Assembly: GCA_031265025.1 (NCBI GenBank)
Contig: JAISDF010000040.1
Location: 1-32,940 of the forward strand
Source: Spirochaetaceae bacterium
GTDB taxonomy: Bacteria > Spirochaetota > Spirochaetia > Treponematales > Breznakiellaceae
DNA: 32,940 nucleotides
Reading direction: 5' to 3'
The notes beneath the pieces are model-generated. The model did not search any database. It was not told the DNA's origin and was given only the letters and a program-made list of their open reading frames with translations. How positions within the stretch are numbered: the stretch's first letter is position 1; every line of letters starts with the position of its first letter. Positions 22,671-30,390 of this stretch are shown here, piece after piece. Position numbers and translations under genes: made by a program.

Positions 22671-24062
22671 ATGGCCGCGCTGCCTACCATACTTGATAAA
22701 TACCTTGAAACAGCGGAACAGGTTGATCCTGTAAAATGCACCGGAAGGGTAACAAAGGTTCAGGGTCTGCTCATAGAAAGCCGGGGACCGTCCGCCATCA
22801 TAGGCGAGGTGTGCCGCATAGAGGCGCCCAAGCTCCGTTCCATGATACGCGCCGAGGTAGTCGGCCTCCGCGATGACATTGTGCAGCTTATGGCCTTTGA
22901 CGAAACCGCCGGCCTTGAGGTCGGAAACCTTGTGGTTGCCTCAGGCGAAAGGCTCCGCGTTCCCGTATCAACCAAACTGCTTGGCAGGGTGCTTGATCCT
23001 CTGGGGCGGCCCAGTGACGGCAAGGGCGATATTGAGTCTCCTGTTTTCTATCCGGCCGTATCCGATCCTCCGGATCCCCTTAAACGGCGGCGCATCACCC
23101 AGTGGATGACCACCGGGGTCAGGGCCATAGACGGGCTTCTGTCCGTGGGCCGGGGACAGCGGCTGGGAATCTTTGCCGGTTCGGGCGTGGGCAAGTCAAC
23201 CCTGCTCGGCATGATAGCGCGAAACACCACCGCCCATGTCAATGTGGTCGCCCTCATCGGTGAGCGGGGCAGGGAAGTGCGGGACTTTATCGAAAACGAT
23301 CTTGGCAGCGAAGGCCTTGCCCGCTCGGTGATCATCGTGGCCCCCTCCAACGCGCCGCCCCTGGCAAGGCTCAGGGGCGCCTATGTGGCAACCGCCGTGG
23401 CGGAATTTTTCCGCGACCAGGGCATGGACGTGATGCTCCTCTTTGACTCAGTAACCCGTTTTGCCAGGGCCCAGCGGGAAATAGGCCTTGCCTCAGGGGA
23501 GCCTCCGGCGACCAGGGGTTATACGCCAAGCGTCTTTGACTCGATGCCCAAGCTCCTTGAACGCTGCGGGACTTCCGACAAGGGAACCATAACCGGCTTT
23601 TATACAATACTGGTTGACGGCGACGACATGGACGAACCCATATCCGATACGGTCAGGGGCATACTCGACGGCCATATCATACTTTCCCGCCGCATCGCCC
23701 AGCGTTACCATTACCCCGCCATAGACGTGCTCGGAAGCATATCCCGTCTTGCCCCGGCGGTAACAGGGCCGGTAACCAGAAAGGCCTCGGGCTATATCAG
23801 GCGCCTCATGGCGGTCTATGCCGAGGCGGAGGACCTTATTAACGTAGGCGCCTACAAACCGGGAAGCAATCCGGCCATTGACGAGGCGGTAAAAAAAATG
23901 GACGGCATCAATAAATTTCTCGTCCAGGCCGTGGAAGAAAAATCGTCCATACCGGATACTGTTTCCGCCATGTCCGCCATCGCGGAGATGGCGGTGCCCC
24001 CCGAAGAACTGGGGCCCTATGCCTCTTACGCGCTTCCGGGCGGGACAAAGGCAGACGCGTAA
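22671..24062 (+). CDS. fliI: Flagellum-specific ATPase FliI
   Basis: FliI is the hexameric ATPase of the flagellar type III export system, related to F1 beta. The 463-residue product has the N-terminal beta domain (CTGRVTKVQGLLIESRGP), the Walker A loop GSGVGKSTLLG near residue 170, ALIGERGREVRDFIE (the catalytic Glu region), and the Walker B region VMLLFDSVTRFARAQREIGL. Further conserved segments are GEPPATRGYTPSVFDSMPKLLER and RGILDGHIILSR. The C-terminal helical part matches export ATPases rather than F1. ATG 22671 is preceded by GGGAGGGGAC. It lies between fliH and fliJ, which encode its regulator and its central stalk. Confidence 0.97.
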   Translation: MAALPTILDKYLETAEQVDPVKCTGRVTKVQGLLIESRGPSAIIGEVCRIEAPKLRSMIRAEVVGLRDDIVQLMAFDETAGLEVGNLVVASGERLRVPVSTKLLGRVLDPLGRPSDGKGDIESPVFYPAVSDPPDPLKRRRITQWMTTGVRAIDGLLSVGRGQRLGIFAGSGVGKSTLLGMIARNTTAHVNVVALIGERGREVRDFIENDLGSEGLARSVIIVAPSNAPPLARLRGAYVATAVAEFFRDQGMDVMLLFDSVTRFARAQREIGLASGEPPATRGYTPSVFDSMPKLLERCGTSDKGTITGFYTILVDGDDMDEPISDTVRGILDGHIILSRRIAQRYHYPAIDVLGSISRLAPAVTGPVTRKASGYIRRLMAVYAEAEDLINVGAYKPGSNPAIDEAVKKMDGINKFLVQAVEEKSSIPDTVSAMSAIAEMAVPPEELGPYASYALPGGTKADA

Positions 24063-24078
24063 AAAGTGATGAAGAAAA

Positions 24079-24531
24079 ATGAAAAAATTTGTTTTTAAGC
24101 TGGAAAAAGTCCTCGAACTCCGGGGGCATTATGAAAAAGAAGCCAAGATAGAACTGGGCAGGGCCATCGCCGTGCTTTCTGATATAGAAAGGGAGATTGA
24201 AGAGACGGCACGGAAACGGGTCGAGGCTGCCGCCGGGCGTTTTCTTCCCGGCAGAACCGGGGCGGAAATATTCAACACCGATCTGTATATCATGAGGCTC
24301 GACCAGCTCAGGGACAGGCTGTTTGAGGACGCGGCCAGGGCGGAACTCGTGGTAACGGAGAAAAGGGAGAAGTACATCGAAGCCTCACGGGAAAGAAAAA
24401 CCCTTGACAGACTCAAAGAAAAACGCCTTGCGGAATATAAAAAGGCCCAGTCCGATGAGGAGATAAAAACCTTGGACGATATTGCCAACGGCAGCCGTGC
24501 CCGCCGGGCCCTGGCCGAGGGCCTCCATTAA
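24079..24531 (+). CDS. fliJ: Flagellar export chaperone/stalk protein FliJ
   Basis: FliJ is a small coiled-coil protein that sits in the FliI hexamer and couples it to the export gate. The 150-residue product is almost entirely charged helix: KFVFKLEKVLELRGHYEKEA at the start (the common FliJ opening F-x-L-x-x-V-L-x-x-R), two long antiparallel helices, and a conserved-looking DEEIKTLDDIANGSR near the end. Sequence conservation in this family is low, so position after fliI and the coiled-coil character matter. ATG 24079 has only a weak GAAGAA upstream; an ATG at 24069 is in another frame and stops soon. It is the last flagellar gene of the run, and a 60-base AT-rich gap follows. Confidence 0.9.
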   Translation: MKKFVFKLEKVLELRGHYEKEAKIELGRAIAVLSDIEREIEETARKRVEAAAGRFLPGRTGAEIFNTDLYIMRLDQLRDRLFEDAARAELVVTEKREKYIEASRERKTLDRLKEKRLAEYKKAQSDEEIKTLDDIANGSRARRALAEGLH

Positions 24532-24544
24532 GCGGCATGGACAC

Positions 24545-24573
24545 ATGACAAAAGTTTTTTTCCGTAGTATATT
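24545..24573 (+). promoter_or_regulatory. Candidate sigma70-type promoter before the PHP phosphatase gene
   Basis: ATGACA (24545-24550) and TATATT (24568-24573) each match five of six consensus bases and are exactly 17 bases apart, in the 60-base gap after fliJ. Transcription would begin near 24580, leaving a leader of only about 12 bases that starts at the likely ribosome site AGGCGG (24578-24583). The closeness lowers confidence. Confidence 0.45.
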
Positions 24574-24591
24574 TTTCAGGCGGTAAACAGC

Positions 24592-25350
24592 ATGACAGCC
24601 AACTACCATACCCACACCCGCTGGTGCCGTCACGGAACCGGCGAAATCGAAGACTATATCAGGGAGGCCCTAAAGAAGGGATTCGCGGAACTTGCCATTA
24701 CCGAACATGTGCCCCTGCCCGGCGATCCCGATCCGTTGCGCATATACTGCAGTGAATTCGATGATTTTGACCGCGAGTTTGACAGCCTCATAAAAAAATA
24801 CTCAGGACGCATTACGCTGCGCAAGGGACTGGAATGTGAATATTATCCCAAACTCCTTGATTACTACCGGAACCTTAGGGAAAAACGCGGTTATGAAATT
24901 CTCATTCTCGGCCAGCATACCAGCATAGACCGGCGTCTTGATAATTTTTTTCTGAGCCGGCCGGAAGAAGTGCTGCTCTATGCCGATGAAGTTACCGAAG
25001 GTCTTGCCACGGGGCTTTTTACCTTTCTTGCCCATCCCGACGTACCCATCGCGGGCTATGGCAGGGCGGACAGCGCTTTTATGGAAGCGATGGATAAAAT
25101 TTTTTCAGCCTGTGAAAAACTCGGTATTCCCGTGGAAATCAACGCCAACGGGTTTCATTATAAACGGGGCTATCCCTGCGAGAAGGTCTGGAAGCTGGCC
25201 TCGAATTACCGCCTCGACTGTCTTGTAAACGCCGATGCCCATCATGTGAAAGACCTCGCCGGTCCCGGCGTGGAGCAGTGCGAGACGCTGGCAAAAGATT
25301 TAAAACTTACCGTGCTGCCCCGTCTTCCCTCCCTTGTCCCCGGCCCGTAA
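24592..25350 (+). CDS. PHP-domain phosphatase, histidinol-phosphatase (HisK) type
   Basis: The 252-residue product is a PHP-fold metal-dependent phosphoesterase most like HisJ/HisK histidinol-phosphatases, which act in the second-to-last step of histidine synthesis. Metal ligands are recognisable: NYHTHTRWCRHG at residues 4-15, ITEHVPLPG near 38, GLECEYYP near 80, GQHTSID near 104, LAHPDVP near 145, and NADAHHVKDL near 213. No other histidine gene lies in the window, so the true substrate could be another phosphomonoester. The start ATG 24592 has AGGCGG eight bases before it and possibly its own promoter. The gap to the next gene contains an exact TATAAT. Confidence is good for the family and moderate for the substrate. 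Confidence 0.85.
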   Translation: MTANYHTHTRWCRHGTGEIEDYIREALKKGFAELAITEHVPLPGDPDPLRIYCSEFDDFDREFDSLIKKYSGRITLRKGLECEYYPKLLDYYRNLREKRGYEILILGQHTSIDRRLDNFFLSRPEEVLLYADEVTEGLATGLFTFLAHPDVPIAGYGRADSAFMEAMDKIFSACEKLGIPVEINANGFHYKRGYPCEKVWKLASNYRLDCLVNADAHHVKDLAGPGVEQCETLAKDLKLTVLPRLPSLVPGP

Positions 25351-25359
25351 TGGCGCCGG

Positions 25360-25365
25360 TATAAT
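25360..25365 (+). promoter_or_regulatory. Exact TATAAT -10 box before pncA
   Basis: TATAAT at 25360-25365 lies 22 bases before the pncA start, with GAGGTGGAG as ribosome site between them. The only -35-like hexamer is TTGTCC at 25334-25339, 20 bases away, which is too far for a standard promoter. If real, it would give pncA-pncB their own transcript. Confidence 0.35.
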
Positions 25366-25387
25366 ACGATAATTTAAGAGGTGGAGT

Positions 25388-26116
25388 ATGGTAATCAATG
25401 TTTCCCGGTCGGCTCTTCTGGAAATTGATGTGCAGAATGATTTCTGCCCGGCCTATGTGAGTTCTTCTGGACAGCGTTTCGGTCCGGGCGCCCTCGCGGT
25501 TACGGGCGGGGACGAGGTGGTAAAGGCCCTTAACGCCCTGGCGCTCAAGGTACACGCCGCCGGCGGCCGGGTTATCGCTACCCAGGACTGGCATCCGCCC
25601 TTTCATATTTCCTTCGCCTCATCCCATGAGGGGAAGCAGGTCCATGATACGGTTACCGTTCCCCTTTCTCCTGTCCGGGAGTCCCTGACACGGACGGGCC
25701 TTGCCCTGCCTGAGGCGATTGATCAGACGCTCTGGCCCGATCACTGCGTTCAGGGCAGCGCCGGCGCGGCTTTTCACGCTGACCTTGACCTTGCCCCGGT
25801 GCAGTATATACTCCGCAAGGGAAGCGGGAAGGACCTTGATTCCTATTCGGCTTTTTTTGAAAATGACAGGAGGACGCCCACCGGCCTTGACGGACTCCTT
25901 AAAGGCCTGGGCATACATACGGTATTTCTCGGCGGGCTGGCTACCGATTACTGCGTACTCTACAGCGCCCTTGACGCCGCCAGGCTGGGCTATCATACCG
26001 TAGTGGTAAGCGACGCGGTCCGTGGTGTAGGCGTTCCCGAAGGCTCTGTTGAAAGGGCCGTGGAACTGATGCGGGACGGAGGAGTGAGCTTTATGGACTC
26101 ACGGGAAATTATTTAA
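25388..26116 (+). CDS. pncA: Nicotinamidase (isochorismatase-family hydrolase)
   Basis: PncA hydrolyses nicotinamide to nicotinate and ammonia in NAD salvage. The 242-residue product has the catalytic triad of the family: Asp14 (LLEIDVQNDFCP), a Lys in ILRKGSGKD, and a Cys in GGLATDYCVLYSALD. The metal-binding motif is DWHPPFHISFASSH, and a HCVQGSAGAAFH motif sits before the lysine. GLDGLLKGLG and GVGVPEGSVERAVELM are typical of nicotinamidases rather than of other isochorismatases. The protein is a little longer than E. coli PncA (213). ATG 25388 has GAGGTGGAG directly upstream. The next gene, 15 bases on, encodes the enzyme that uses its product, which strongly supports the assignment. Confidence 0.95.
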   Translation: MVINVSRSALLEIDVQNDFCPAYVSSSGQRFGPGALAVTGGDEVVKALNALALKVHAAGGRVIATQDWHPPFHISFASSHEGKQVHDTVTVPLSPVRESLTRTGLALPEAIDQTLWPDHCVQGSAGAAFHADLDLAPVQYILRKGSGKDLDSYSAFFENDRRTPTGLDGLLKGLGIHTVFLGGLATDYCVLYSALDAARLGYHTVVVSDAVRGVGVPEGSVERAVELMRDGGVSFMDSREII

Positions 26117-26131
26117 TTTGAGGAACATTGT

Positions 26132-27568
26132 ATGCACAGCGCCCTAGTTACCGATTTTTATTCCCTTACCATGGCCCAAGGTTACTGGCTCAGGCATCCC
26201 GGCCAGGAGGCCGTGTTCGAGATGTTTTTCAGGCGTCAGCCCTTTGGCGGGGGCTTCTCGGTGTACGCCGGTCTTGAACCGCTTCTTGAGACCCTAAAGG
26301 ATGTTTCGTTTTCTTCCGGCGACATTGCCTACCTTGAGTCGCTGAATTTTTTTCAAAAGCCCTTTCTCGATTACCTTGAGGCTTTTCGGTTTTCCGGAAA
26401 ACTCTGGTCGGTTGATGAGGGGGAGATAGTGTTTCCCCAGGAGCCTCTGATACGTGTTCAGGGCAGCCTTATCGAGTGCCAGATCATTGAGGGTATGCTC
26501 CTCAATATTATTAATTTCCAGAGCCTCATCGCCACCAAATCCGCCAGGGTTTGGCTTGCCTCGAACAAGGGCAGGATTATGGAATTCGGTCTCAGAAGGG
26601 CCCAGGGGCCCGACGGCGCCCTGTCCGCCTCCAGGGCTGCCTACATAGGCGGTGCCGGGGGAACCTCAAACGTGCTTGCCGGAAAGGAATACGGCATACC
26701 TGTCATGGGAACCATGGCCCATTCCTGGGTCATGTCCTACGCGTCGGAAGAAGAAGCGTTCAGGGCCTATGCCGGTATATACCCTGAGCATCCTGTGTTC
26801 CTCATCGATACCTACGATACCCTCAAGAGCGGGATCAGGAACGCCGTAAAGGTCGGCAGGCAGCTTGCCGCCGAGGGGAAGAATTTCGGCGTGCGCCTTG
26901 ATTCGGGAGACATACATTACCTTTCCGTGGAAGTGCGGAAGATACTGGACGCCGAAGGTTTTCCCAAAGCGACCATAGCGGTTTCCAATGATCTTGACGA
27001 ATCAATCATCAAAACCATGACCAGTTCCGGCGCGCCTGTTGATTCATGGGGCGTGGGAACCCAGCTTGTTACCGGTGGCAGCGAGGCGTCCTTTACCGGC
27101 GTCTATAAACTTACCGCGACGCAGGCCCCGGACGGTGAGTTTATTCCGGCGATAAAATTTTCCGATAATCCCGAAAAGACCACCAATCCCGGAATCAAAC
27201 AGGTATGGCGCGTCAGGGACAACCAGGGCAGGGCGCTGGCCGATGTCATGGCCCTGGATAACGTCCATGACGAAATCAAAGCCGGAAGCAGTCATACATT
27301 CTGGCATCCATCAGGGGACTACCGTCATTTTTACTGGGACGGCGAAGGCCGGCCCGAGGCCATGCTGAGCCTTAAAATGGAAGGCGGAAAGGTACGCGGC
27401 AGCCATCCTTCGCTTGCCCTCATCAAGGAGAAGGTCCGTACCGGGCTTGAATGTTTTGACAACAGTTACAAGCGTACACTCAATCCCCATATCTATAAGG
27501 TCTCGGTTACAGGACATTTAAGAAACCTCAAACTTGAACTTATCAAAAATTACCTTGGGGACCTTTGA
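26132..27568 (+). CDS. pncB: Nicotinate phosphoribosyltransferase
   Basis: PncB joins nicotinate and PRPP to give nicotinate mononucleotide, the entry to NAD by the Preiss-Handler route. The 478-residue product begins ALVTDFYSLTMAQGYW, the usual start, with EMFFRRQPFGGGFSVYAGLE following. Active-site segments include MEFGLRRAQGPDGALSASRA, the GTMAHSWVMSY motif with the conserved His, DTYDTLKSGIRNAV, FGVRLDSGD, and GVGTQLVTGG. The length fits the longer bacterial form. ATG 26132 has GAGGAAC upstream. Its stop overlaps the following start by one base. With pncA it forms a two-step nicotinamide salvage unit, useful for a host-associated or fermentative organism. Confidence 0.96.
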   Translation: MHSALVTDFYSLTMAQGYWLRHPGQEAVFEMFFRRQPFGGGFSVYAGLEPLLETLKDVSFSSGDIAYLESLNFFQKPFLDYLEAFRFSGKLWSVDEGEIVFPQEPLIRVQGSLIECQIIEGMLLNIINFQSLIATKSARVWLASNKGRIMEFGLRRAQGPDGALSASRAAYIGGAGGTSNVLAGKEYGIPVMGTMAHSWVMSYASEEEAFRAYAGIYPEHPVFLIDTYDTLKSGIRNAVKVGRQLAAEGKNFGVRLDSGDIHYLSVEVRKILDAEGFPKATIAVSNDLDESIIKTMTSSGAPVDSWGVGTQLVTGGSEASFTGVYKLTATQAPDGEFIPAIKFSDNPEKTTNPGIKQVWRVRDNQGRALADVMALDNVHDEIKAGSSHTFWHPSGDYRHFYWDGEGRPEAMLSLKMEGGKVRGSHPSLALIKEKVRTGLECFDNSYKRTLNPHIYKVSVTGHLRNLKLELIKNYLGDL

Positions 27569-28482
27569 TGCAAGAGCCTTCCTGCCTGGCGCGCTTTTTT
27601 GGCGCCGGGGAAAATTTTCCCTGGGACCTTGCCGACGCCTTTGACGCCGCCTGTAACGGCCTCGAAAATCCCGAAGCCCTTGCCCGCATGGAGAAACTCC
27701 GGGGAAAGGAATTTACAAACTGGAAACATCTGGTCCACGCGATCAGGGCCATGTACCGGGGCGACGAGGAGAGCTGCCGGGGAGCCTCGGATTCCATAGA
27801 GAGCGTTTCCCCTCCGGCTTCCCTCAAGGGCCTTTTTTCAGCCTGGATTTCCGGGATGAAGAGCGCCGGACCGGCGGAAGAATCCGCCCTGGTCCCCGGC
27901 CGCAAGAAAACCGGCGCAACGGCTTTAACGGCCGGCGGGAATGCCGATCTTCCCGCCATGGAGCTTTACCGGAAACTCCTTGTTCATCCCCATCCCCTGC
28001 GGCTCATAGCCGAACAGGCCGATGAGGCGCTGCGCCAGGGCATGATCGGGCATTTTGAACGCTTAAGCCAGTCTGTATTCCGGGGGCTGCGGGAAGAACG
28101 CCGCTGCGACAGCGCCCTCCTTGCCCTGCGCTATGCCCGTTACTGCCTCTCCCTCCTCAGCGAAGGAGGGTATACCCCGACTGATTTTTTTTCACTTATA
28201 GTCAGGGTGCTGGGAAGGGCCGACGGCTTTTTCATTATAGGACTGAGCCTTCTTGACAATGATGAAGAAGCGGCGCTCGGGGCCCTGGAAGCCGCCCTTG
28301 AAACGCGGGCCTCCGAAGTCCCGGACGGGAGCTTCTTCCTTGATAATGAAATGGTCCCGGCGCTGCGGGCCATGATCAATCTTATGCGGGAAGAAAGCCC
28401 GCGTATGCCGGCAAAGAACGCGAAACCGTCAAAGCACGGAAAAACCCGGACAGAGTCCCGGGGGCAGCTTGAGCTGTTTTAG
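27568..28482 (+). CDS. Uncharacterised helical protein, 304 residues
   Basis: I do not recognise this protein. From ATG 27568 it has 304 residues, no signal peptide and no membrane segment. The first 95 residues are helical (WDLADAFDAACNGLENPEAL, NWKHLVHAIRAMYRGDEESC). A variable Ala/Gly/Lys-rich linker spans about 100-130. A second helical domain runs from about 130 to 275 and contains LRLIAEQADEALRQG, ALLALRYARYCLSLLSEGG and EEAALGALEAALETRA. A basic tail of about 25 residues ends GQLELF. The pattern could be TPR- or HEAT-like, but no repeat consensus is clear. The start overlaps the pncB stop (TGATG), so it is translated with the NAD salvage genes. Whether it has any part in that pathway is unknown. 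Confidence 0.8.
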   Translation: MQEPSCLARFFGAGENFPWDLADAFDAACNGLENPEALARMEKLRGKEFTNWKHLVHAIRAMYRGDEESCRGASDSIESVSPPASLKGLFSAWISGMKSAGPAEESALVPGRKKTGATALTAGGNADLPAMELYRKLLVHPHPLRLIAEQADEALRQGMIGHFERLSQSVFRGLREERRCDSALLALRYARYCLSLLSEGGYTPTDFFSLIVRVLGRADGFFIIGLSLLDNDEEAALGALEAALETRASEVPDGSFFLDNEMVPALRAMINLMREESPRMPAKNAKPSKHGKTRTESRGQLELF

Positions 28483-28496
28483 ATGAGGACCGTACA

Positions 28497-28697
28497 ATGA
28501 AAGGCCGCCTCCTGGTCGAAAAATTGCAAGAACGCCGCGTATCGTTGGGTATAAAGGCTGAAACCCTGGAAAGGCTTGCCCTTGCCCTGGCCGTTCCCGC
28601 GTCTCTTGACGAACTGGAAGCGGCGCTGCCCCCGGCGGTCCGCTACCTGGGGCCGGGAATATGGGCCGAAACCATAGACAAGTCCCGCGGGGAATGA
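28497..28697 (+). CDS. Small uncharacterised protein, 66 residues
   Basis: This short gene encodes 66 residues and shows no known motif. The N-terminal half is basic and helical (GRLLVEKLQERRVSLGIKAE). The second half has LERLALALAVPASLDELEAAL, followed by a Pro/Gly turn and YLGPGIWAETIDKSRGE. AGGA eight bases before ATG 28497 and the codon bias of the neighbours support translation. It starts 15 bases after the preceding gene and ends 21 bases before the nucleoside kinase gene, so it is probably part of that transcript. No cysteine or membrane segment is present. Confidence 0.7.
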   Translation: MKGRLLVEKLQERRVSLGIKAETLERLALALAVPASLDELEAALPPAVRYLGPGIWAETIDKSRGE

Positions 28698-28718
28698 GAA
28701 GATACTACGGAGTGTGCC

Positions 28719-30374
28719 ATGAATGAAATAAAGGTTCGTTTTAGTACCGGCGAGAGCGTGAACTGTCCGTTAGGCATCAGGGTTGACGAACTGGCCGGCG
28801 AGTTCGGCCCCCTTTACGCGGACATCGCCGCGGTAAAGATCAACAATAAAATCATGCCCCTTTCCACGCGCCTGGATATAAACGCCGTAATAGAACCGGT
28901 GCTTCTTGACGTTCCCGACGGGGTGATGATATACCGGCGCTCCCTGGCCTTTCTCCTTGCCAAAGCCGCCAGGAGAATTTTCCCCGACCGGGGCCTTTCC
29001 GTAGGCCATTCACTGGGAAATACCTATTACTATACCTTCAACCAGGAAAAGAAACCCTCAGGGGAAGACATAGCCGCGCTGGAAGCGGAGATGAAAAGAC
29101 TTGCGGACGAGAATATTCCTATTGAATATTGTTATATGGCCTACAGCGAGGCGCTTGAACTTTTTCACAGCCGCCGCCAGACCGACACGGCGCTGCTGCT
29201 TGATCAGCGCAGCGAGTCAAAGATACCGGTTAATCTGTGCGGCGATTTCGCGGACCTCTACATAGAACCCCTGGTTCCCAGGACAGGACTCCTCACGGCG
29301 TTTCATCTTATGGCCTATAGGGACGGTTTTCTCCTCCGCTTTCCCGGCGTGGGACAGGGCGGCGTCATAGGGGCTTTTGAGGACAGCCCCGGAATTTTTT
29401 CGGTGTACCACGAATACAAAAAGTGGGGAAGGATAATCGGCGTCCACGCGGTGGGCCAGTTAAACAGACTCGTGTCAAACCGCACCATACGGGATTACAT
29501 ACGTATAGCCGAAGCCTTTCAGGCCAAGAAGATGGCCGAGATAGCCGACAGAATTTACGAAAGAAAGGATGAAGTCAGAGTCGTGCTTATAGCCGGGCCT
29601 TCAAGCTCGGGCAAAACCACCAGCGCCAAAAGGCTTTCCATTGACCTGAAAGTCATGGGCATGGAGCCTGTGTCCATAAGCCTTGACGACTATTACCGGG
29701 GCACGGAACAGACACCCAAGGACGAGAACGGCCAGCCCGACTTCGAGTGTCTTGAGGCCCTTGACGTGCCCTGTCTCAATGAACAGCTCCTTGCCCTTTT
29801 CAGGGGGGAAGAAGTGGAAATTCCGGACTTTGACTTCAAGGCGGGGCGGCGCAGGGCCGAAGGAAAAAAACTCCGCCTGGGCAGGAGGTCCATACTCATC
29901 ATCGAAGGCATACACGGCCTTAACGACGCCCTCACCCCGGCCATAGAGCGGTCGAAAAAATTCAAACTTTATGTCTCGGCTCTTACCCAGCTTAACCTTG
30001 ACGACCACAACCGCATACCCACAAGCGACAACAGGCTCCTCCGCCGCATGGTACGGGACAACCAGTTCAGGGCCGCGGGAGCGGAAAGAACCATTAAGAT
30101 GTGGCCTAACGTTCAGAAAGGCGAGAGGAAGCATATATTCCCCTTTCAGGACAGCGCCGACGCGGCCTTTAACTCGGCCCTGGATTATGAACTCGCCGTG
30201 CTGAAATTCTACGCCGATCCCCTGCTTCGTTCGGTAAAACCAACCATGACCGAATACGCCGAAGCGGTGCGGCTCCTTTCCTTCCTTGAGAATTTCGCCC
30301 CCATACCGCCCCAGTATGTACCGGGAACAAGCATACTCCGCGAATTCATAGGCGAATCGGAGTTCAAGTACTAG
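28719..30374 (+). CDS. Nucleoside kinase (uridine kinase/PRK family) with N-terminal TGS and ThrRS-like region
   Basis: The 551-residue product combines two parts. Residues 1-60 look like a TGS domain (IKVRFSTGESVNCPLGI), and about 60-230 resembles the second additional (editing-like) region of threonyl-tRNA synthetase, with VGHSLGNTYYYTF. From about 285 a uridine kinase/phosphoribulokinase domain begins, with the P-loop GPSSSGKTT at 293-301, SLDDYYRG near 324, the ILIIEGIHGLND strand near 389, and NRLLRRMVRDNQFRA. It probably phosphorylates a nucleoside such as uridine; the role of the N-terminal part is not settled. This fusion is known in spirochaetes, Thermotoga and clostridia. ATG 28719 has a weak GGAG upstream. 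Only 16 bases separate its stop from the convergent sbcC stop. Confidence 0.88.
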   Translation: MNEIKVRFSTGESVNCPLGIRVDELAGEFGPLYADIAAVKINNKIMPLSTRLDINAVIEPVLLDVPDGVMIYRRSLAFLLAKAARRIFPDRGLSVGHSLGNTYYYTFNQEKKPSGEDIAALEAEMKRLADENIPIEYCYMAYSEALELFHSRRQTDTALLLDQRSESKIPVNLCGDFADLYIEPLVPRTGLLTAFHLMAYRDGFLLRFPGVGQGGVIGAFEDSPGIFSVYHEYKKWGRIIGVHAVGQLNRLVSNRTIRDYIRIAEAFQAKKMAEIADRIYERKDEVRVVLIAGPSSSGKTTSAKRLSIDLKVMGMEPVSISLDDYYRGTEQTPKDENGQPDFECLEALDVPCLNEQLLALFRGEEVEIPDFDFKAGRRRAEGKKLRLGRRSILIIEGIHGLNDALTPAIERSKKFKLYVSALTQLNLDDHNRIPTSDNRLLRRMVRDNQFRAAGAERTIKMWPNVQKGERKHIFPFQDSADAAFNSALDYELAVLKFYADPLLRSVKPTMTEYAEAVRLLSFLENFAPIPPQYVPGTSILREFIGESEFKY

Positions 30375-30390
30375 CGCGTAACCTGTAGTT

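Noticed and set aside
24532..24560. Terminator after fliJ (CATG-GACA-CATG followed by a T-run)
   Set aside because: The stem is only four base pairs and AT-containing, and the T-run begins several bases after it. It is too weak to call.
30375..30390. Bidirectional terminator between the nucleoside kinase and sbcC
   Set aside because: The 16-base gap contains no stem longer than three base pairs. GTAACC and GGTAAC nearby are not inverted copies of each other.
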